From an uncultured Muribaculaceae bacterium (GTDB taxonomy: Bacteria > Bacteroidota > Bacteroidia > Bacteroidales > Muribaculaceae), in contig CALUMX010000015.1 of assembly GCA_944321875.1 (NCBI GenBank), positions 1-64,000 on the forward strand: DNA of 64,000 nucleotides, read 5' to 3'. Each line of letters starts with the position of its first letter. Position 1 is the stretch's first letter. A program made the position numbers and the translations under genes. Under the pieces are notes generated by a model. The model was given only the letters and a program-made list of their open reading frames with translations, searched no databases and had not been told where the DNA came from. This document shows, piece by piece, positions 61,709 to 64,000 of this stretch.

Positions 61709-62299
61709 ATGAGTGAAAAAATCAGATTGAGAGTAGAAGGCATCACCGTCAATTCCATCAAGTCGGGGGCTTACGTGTTGCTGCTGCGCGAGTATGAGGG
61801 CGGCAGACACCGGGTGCCCGTGCTGATTGGGGCGGCCGAGGCGCAGTCGATAGCCGCCCGTCTGGAGGGCGTCACGTTGCCGCGTCCGCTGGTCCACGAG
61901 ATGATGCAGTCGACGCTCCGGGCTTTCGGAATCGTGCCGAGAGAGGTGCTGATTTACAAGTTTGCCAAAGGTGTGTTCTATGCGGAAATCACCTTTTCCG
62001 ATGGCGACCGAGAGGTGGTGATTGACTCCCGTACGTCGGACGCGATTGCGTTGGCAATCCGTTGCAAAGCTCCGATTTACGCTACTCCTGAGGTAATGAA
62101 GGTGGCGGGAATCGAGGTGCAGGAAAAGGATGTGGACTACCGTACACCGGCTGAGGAAGAGCCTTTCGACATCAACCGCGTACCGTTGGAGAAATTTGCT
62201 GTCGAGGAACTGGAAAAAATGCTGCAGGATTGCATAAAGAAGGAGCTTTATGAGCGTGCGGCGGAAATCAAGCAGGTGCTTGAGCGCAAAGGAATGTAG
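61709..62299 (+). CDS. Bifunctional nuclease (DUF151) with C-terminal UVR motif
   Basis: 196-residue protein. The BFN/DUF151 domain fills about 5-140: PVLIGAAEAQSIAARLEGV, RPLVHEMMQSTLRAFG, YAEITFSDGDREVVIDSRTSDAIALAIR. A UvrB/UvrC (UVR) helical pair follows (about 160-195; LEKMLQDCIKKELYERAAEIKQVLERKG). Fusion of the two is common in Bacteroidota. The first domain has been reported with nuclease activity in Thermotoga; the role in vivo is unclear. Confidence 0.9.
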   Translation: MSEKIRLRVEGITVNSIKSGAYVLLLREYEGGRHRVPVLIGAAEAQSIAARLEGVTLPRPLVHEMMQSTLRAFGIVPREVLIYKFAKGVFYAEITFSDGDREVVIDSRTSDAIALAIRCKAPIYATPEVMKVAGIEVQEKDVDYRTPAEEEPFDINRVPLEKFAVEELEKMLQDCIKKELYERAAEIKQVLERKGM

Positions 62300-62339
62300 T
62301 GAATGATAGATAAAATTTAATAACTTGAGAAATTAAGAA

Positions 62340-63623
62340 ATGGAAAATTTGAGATTTATACGCACCCGTCTGGCGGTGATGAACTTCCTGCAGTTTGCCG
62401 TGTGGGGGTCTTATCTGACGTCGATGGGTAATTATTTGGCAACTATTGGAATGGGAGAGAACATCGGTTGGTTCTATGCCATGCAGGGTATTGTTTCGCT
62501 GTTTATGCCGGCTTTGATGGGTATCATTGCCGACCGTTGGGTTCCGGCTCAGCGGTTGCTCAGCCTTTGCCACTTCCTCGCAGCCGCATTCATGGCTGCA
62601 GCCGGTTATTACGGTATGACGAAGGGTGGCGCAGCGGAGTTCCCCGTGCTGTTCTCGCTTTATTCTTGCAGTGTGGCTTTCTATATGCCGACGCTCGCTT
62701 TGTCCAACTCGGTGGCTTACACTTCGCTGGATAAGGCAAAACTTGACACCATCAAGACATTCCCGCCTATCCGTACACTGGGTACCGTCGGTTTTATCTG
62801 TATGATGTGGACGGTTGACGCTTTGCATATTCAAGGCTCTTACGGCCAGTTCTTCGCTTGTGCGGTGGTCGGTGCCGTATTTGGTCTTTATGCGCTCTCA
62901 CTGCCGGCTTGTCCGGTTTCACGCGGCAAGGCTTCGGCTTCGCTCGCAGAATCGCTGGGATTGAAGGCGTTCCTTCTGTTCAAACAGAAGAAGATGGCGA
63001 TATTCTTTATCTTTTCGATGCTTCTCGGAGTCTCTTTGCAGATTACTAACGGCTATGCCAATCCGTTCATCGCAAGCTTTGGCAGCATGCCGGAATATGC
63101 CGACTCCTTTGGCGTTCAGCACCCGAACATGCTGATTTCACTGTCGCAGATTTCGGAGACGCTTTGTATTCTGCTTGTGCCTTTCGTATTGAGCCGTTTC
63201 GGTATCAAGCGGGTGATGCTCATCGCCATGCTGGCATGGGTGTTGCGTTTTGGATTTTTCGGCCTCGGCGACCCGGGAGCGGGCGTATGGCTGTTTGTCC
63301 TTTCCATGATTGTCTATGGAGTGGCATTCGACTTCTTCAATGTGTCTGGTTCTCTCTATGTCGACAAGGAAACCGATATTTCGGTACGCTCCAGCGCTCA
63401 GGGTTTGTTCGTTATCATGACCAACGGTTTCGGTGCGACTATCGGAACGCTTGCCGCACAGGCTGTCATCAACCACTTTGTCGATTTCTCGGCAACTACT
63501 TCTCAGGTCGACGGCTGGCAGACATCCTGGTTTATTTTCGCGGGCTATGCGCTTGTCGTAGCTGTACTGTTTGCACTCGTGTTTACGTATAAGCATAATC
63601 CGGAGGTTAAACCTGTCAGATAA
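62340..63623 (+). CDS. NupG-family nucleoside permease (MFS)
   Basis: 427-residue 12-helix nucleoside:proton symporter of the NupG/XapB family. Features: RLAVMNFLQFAVWGSYLTSMGNYL at helix 1, GWFYAMQGIVSLFMPALMGIIADRW, TLALSNSVAYTSLD and a C-terminal FDFFNVSGSLYVDKE. It would supply nucleosides to salvage enzymes such as the thymidine kinase encoded earlier in the window. RsmE starts 5 nt after its stop. Confidence 0.9.
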   Translation: MENLRFIRTRLAVMNFLQFAVWGSYLTSMGNYLATIGMGENIGWFYAMQGIVSLFMPALMGIIADRWVPAQRLLSLCHFLAAAFMAAAGYYGMTKGGAAEFPVLFSLYSCSVAFYMPTLALSNSVAYTSLDKAKLDTIKTFPPIRTLGTVGFICMMWTVDALHIQGSYGQFFACAVVGAVFGLYALSLPACPVSRGKASASLAESLGLKAFLLFKQKKMAIFFIFSMLLGVSLQITNGYANPFIASFGSMPEYADSFGVQHPNMLISLSQISETLCILLVPFVLSRFGIKRVMLIAMLAWVLRFGFFGLGDPGAGVWLFVLSMIVYGVAFDFFNVSGSLYVDKETDISVRSSAQGLFVIMTNGFGATIGTLAAQAVINHFVDFSATTSQVDGWQTSWFIFAGYALVVAVLFALVFTYKHNPEVKPVR

Positions 63624-63628
63624 GAGCT

Positions 63629-64000
63629 ATGCACAGATTTTATGCACCAGACATAGAGACGGTCAATCTGCTGCCGGAGGAGGAGGCGCAGCATTGCGTG
63701 CGCGTACTCCGGCTGAAAGAAGGTGACCAGGTAGAGGTTGTCGACGGAAAAGGACATTTGTTCCTCTGCGAGATTGTATCGGCCAATCATAAGAATTGTG
63801 CGGTCAGCATCGTGGAAAAGACGGATGTGGCTCCGCATTGGGGTTGCCGTCTGACGGTAGTGATAGCTCCGACAAAAAATATCGACCGTTTTGAGTGGAT
63901 GCTTGAGAAGTCGGTGGAGATGGGCGTGGACCGCATCATCCCCGTGTTGTGCCGCTACTCGGAGCGTAAGCAGCTTAAGACGGAACGCCTGAACAAAATC
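63629..64000 (+). CDS. rsmE: 16S rRNA m3U1498 methyltransferase RsmE (5' part, cut by window end)
   Basis: The first 124 codons are present and open to the window edge. The N-terminal PUA-like domain (HRFYAPD, LPEEEAQHCVRVLRLKEGDQVEVVDGKG) and the start of the SPOUT methyltransferase domain (VVIAPTKNIDRFEWMLEKSVEMGVDRIIP, CRYSERK) identify RsmE, which methylates U1498 of 16S rRNA. ATG 63629 gives the normal N-terminus. Confidence 0.94.
   Translation, partial: MHRFYAPDIETVNLLPEEEAQHCVRVLRLKEGDQVEVVDGKGHLFLCEIVSANHKNCAVSIVEKTDVAPHWGCRLTVVIAPTKNIDRFEWMLEKSVEMGVDRIIPVLCRYSERKQLKTERLNKI

Noticed and set aside
1..64000. CRISPR arrays, phage or toxin-antitoxin genes
   Set aside because: No regularly spaced repeats, phage structural genes or recognisable toxin-antitoxin pairs were seen on either strand.

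Overview
The window is chromosomal DNA of a Bacteroidales bacterium (phylum Bacteroidota). Evidence: three SusC/SusD outer-membrane pairs, a type IX secretion (T9SS) C-terminal sorting domain, GldE, a DUF6377 regulator, and promoters of the Bacteroidota type (TTTG or TTG about 18-20 nt before TAnnTTTG). No integrase, transposase, phage gene or CRISPR array was seen, so it reads as core and niche-adaptation chromosome rather than a mobile island. The genus cannot be fixed from the sequence alone.

Layout. 1-77 is a tRNA-Val (UAC) gene on the minus strand, cut just before its final A. 78-919 is AT-rich non-coding DNA. 920-11588 holds two tandem SusC/SusD pairs whose susC genes begin with an almost identical 45-nt stretch; no glycosidase or regulator accompanies them. 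11800-12951 holds a small 2[4Fe-4S] ferredoxin and a family 2 glycosyltransferase. 13039-16745 (minus) is a gldE / phosphopantetheinyl transferase / C69 dipeptidase operon. 17046-18503 has a tiny membrane protein coupled to a split ThrE-type amino-acid exporter. 18729-21361 (minus) has an OPT peptide transporter and RpiB. 21632-25764 joins a secreted C10 cysteine protease bearing a T9SS signal to a three-gene dTDP-amino-sugar cassette. 25809-30411 has YitT, a small monooxygenase, two secreted proteins and two regulators (LuxR and LysR types). 30419-38319 is a SusC/SusD locus with a divergent membrane-spanning DUF6377 regulator and a secreted histidine acid phosphatase, which suggests uptake and use of phosphate esters. 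38472-41907 has paired small secreted helical proteins, an ArsC/Spx-like protein, exonuclease III, a C_GCAxxG_C_C redox protein and thymidine kinase.

42105-58917 is the most striking part: a sugar-kinase-like protein with a degenerate phosphate loop, then eleven tightly packed genes that look like a complete cell-wall amino-sugar salvage operon: amidase-like protein, two-domain glycosyltransferase, a DUF4922 HIT/GalT-like protein, SpoIID-domain protein, AmpG permease, NamZ exo-muramidase, D-lactate dehydrogenase, MurT-like membrane protein, MurK-like kinase, MurQ etherase and an SGNH esterase. NamZ would release MurNAc outside the cytoplasm, AmpG/MurT import it, MurK phosphorylate it, MurQ split it to GlcNAc-6-P and D-lactate, and the dehydrogenase burn the lactate. 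The glycosyltransferase, DUF4922 and signal-less SpoIID proteins have no place in the described pathway and are the best candidates for undescribed biology here.

59146-64000 is housekeeping: a thioredoxin-fold DUF5106 protein, DoxX protein, MnmA, bifunctional nuclease with UVR motif, a NupG-type nucleoside permease and the start of RsmE.
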